Part shown: positions 63,746 to 64,000 of the stretch, one piece after another
Layout: each line of letters opens with the position of its first letter
Numbering within the stretch: position 1 is the first letter of the stretch
Origin: Polaribacter vadi
Lineage (GTDB): Bacteria; Bacteroidota; Bacteroidia; Flavobacteriales; Flavobacteriaceae
Assembly: GCF_001761365.1 (NCBI RefSeq)
Contig: NZ_CP017477.1
Coordinates: 270,501-334,500, forward strand
DNA: 64,000 nucleotides
Direction of reading: 5' to 3'
The notes under the pieces: generated by a model
Told to the model about the DNA's origin: nothing
Seen by the model: the letters and a program-made list of their open reading frames with translations, nothing else
Database searches by the model: none
Made by a program: the position numbers and the translations under genes

Positions 63746-63867
63746 TGTGTAATTGTTTTAATGTTGAATCTTACCTTCGATATATTGAATATTATTTACT
63801 GAAATTGGAAATAGGATTAGATTATTTTCCAAAAATTCCTACTTCCTACTTCAAACTTTCATCTTTT

Positions 63868-64000
63868 TTAAATATAAATCTTCTTTTTCCTAACTAATAA
63901 CCAAATGACAACAGGCGCACCAAATAACGATGTTATTGCATTAATTGGCAGTGTATATTCGCTTGTTGGTAACTGTGCAATACCATCACAAATTAATAAA
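63868..64000 (-). CDS. FecCD-family iron-complex permease, C-terminal end only
   Basis: The minus strand carries the last 43 codons, ending at TAA (63868). The sequence LLICDGIAQLPTSEYTLPIN then AITSLFGAPVVIWLLVR matches the end of BtuC/FecD permeases (PxELP.G..TA..GAPFF...L.R pattern). The rest lies beyond the window. Probably an operon with the ATPase downstream. Confidence 0.85.
   Translation of the reverse strand, partial: LLICDGIAQLPTSEYTLPINAITSLFGAPVVIWLLVRKKKIYI

Overview
The window looks like a chromosomal segment from a marine member of the Flavobacteriaceae (Bacteroidota), near Polaribacter or Tenacibaculum. The DNA is strongly AT-rich. Promoters follow the Bacteroidota pattern (TTTG or TTG, about 20 nt, TAnnTTTG). 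One secreted protein carries a C-terminal type IX secretion sorting domain, and signal peptides end just before Gln. Marker genes of this group are present: bshA (bacillithiol), a split transketolase, the DUF3810 protein and the cysS-yidD-lgt order. I saw no rRNA, tRNA, CRISPR array, prophage or complete insertion sequence.

Layout. 0-3.7 kb (minus): two tandem endonuclease I genes, the left one cut by the window edge, and an rRNA m5C methyltransferase. 4-6.5 kb: recG, whose helicase core is interrupted in frame by a 456-bp element with inverted-repeat ends that encodes a DUF559 (PD-(D/E)XK nuclease-like) domain. 6.7-12 kb: a TlpA-like lipoprotein, meaB, and an ECF sigma operon with its own AAC-N16-CGTC promoter. 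12-17 kb: cysS, yidD, lgt, a small membrane protein, a Nudix CoA pyrophosphatase and a PlsC-like acyltransferase. 17-24 kb: HAD and DCC proteins, then a MacB-type ABC exporter operon with its membrane-fusion protein. 24-33 kb: a MATE exporter ending in a 7-bp tandem repeat, a thioesterase, a DEAD-box helicase, a TRIC-like channel, a tricorn-type protease, a MaoC dehydratase, and an XRE regulator paired with a membrane protein.

33.4-38.6 kb (minus): a TetR-ABC-HlyD-TolC export operon. The ABC ATPase has lost most catalytic hallmarks, and a 17-bp palindrome overlaps the operon promoter. 38.7-45.3 kb: a lipoprotein, a cold-shock-domain protein with a long leader, aroB, proline dehydrogenase, a LETM1-like small protein and typA/bipA. 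45.4-45.7 kb: a small secreted-protein gene broken by one nonsense codon. 46-55.9 kb: two amidohydrolase genes (three domains, two without the metal-binding HxH), DUF3810, dnaB, a putative amidotransferase-like protein and a second TlpA-like lipoprotein. 56-64 kb: the N-terminal half of transketolase, bshA, DUF937, a DAACS symporter, a sulfurtransferase, a TerB-like small protein, an M28 peptidase lipoprotein and a FecCD/FecE-type iron transporter cut by the right edge.

Most of the window is ordinary housekeeping and envelope biology. The standout is the in-frame DUF559 element inside recG. It looks like a selfish mini-element that is translated as part of its host protein, with no intein splicing motifs. 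Further points: the nonsense codon at the expected first mature residue of the small secreted protein, the degenerate ABC ATPase with its operator-like palindrome, the ECF autoregulatory promoter, the FecE-like ATPase without a normal start codon, and several families of short degenerate repeats that sit just after stop codons.
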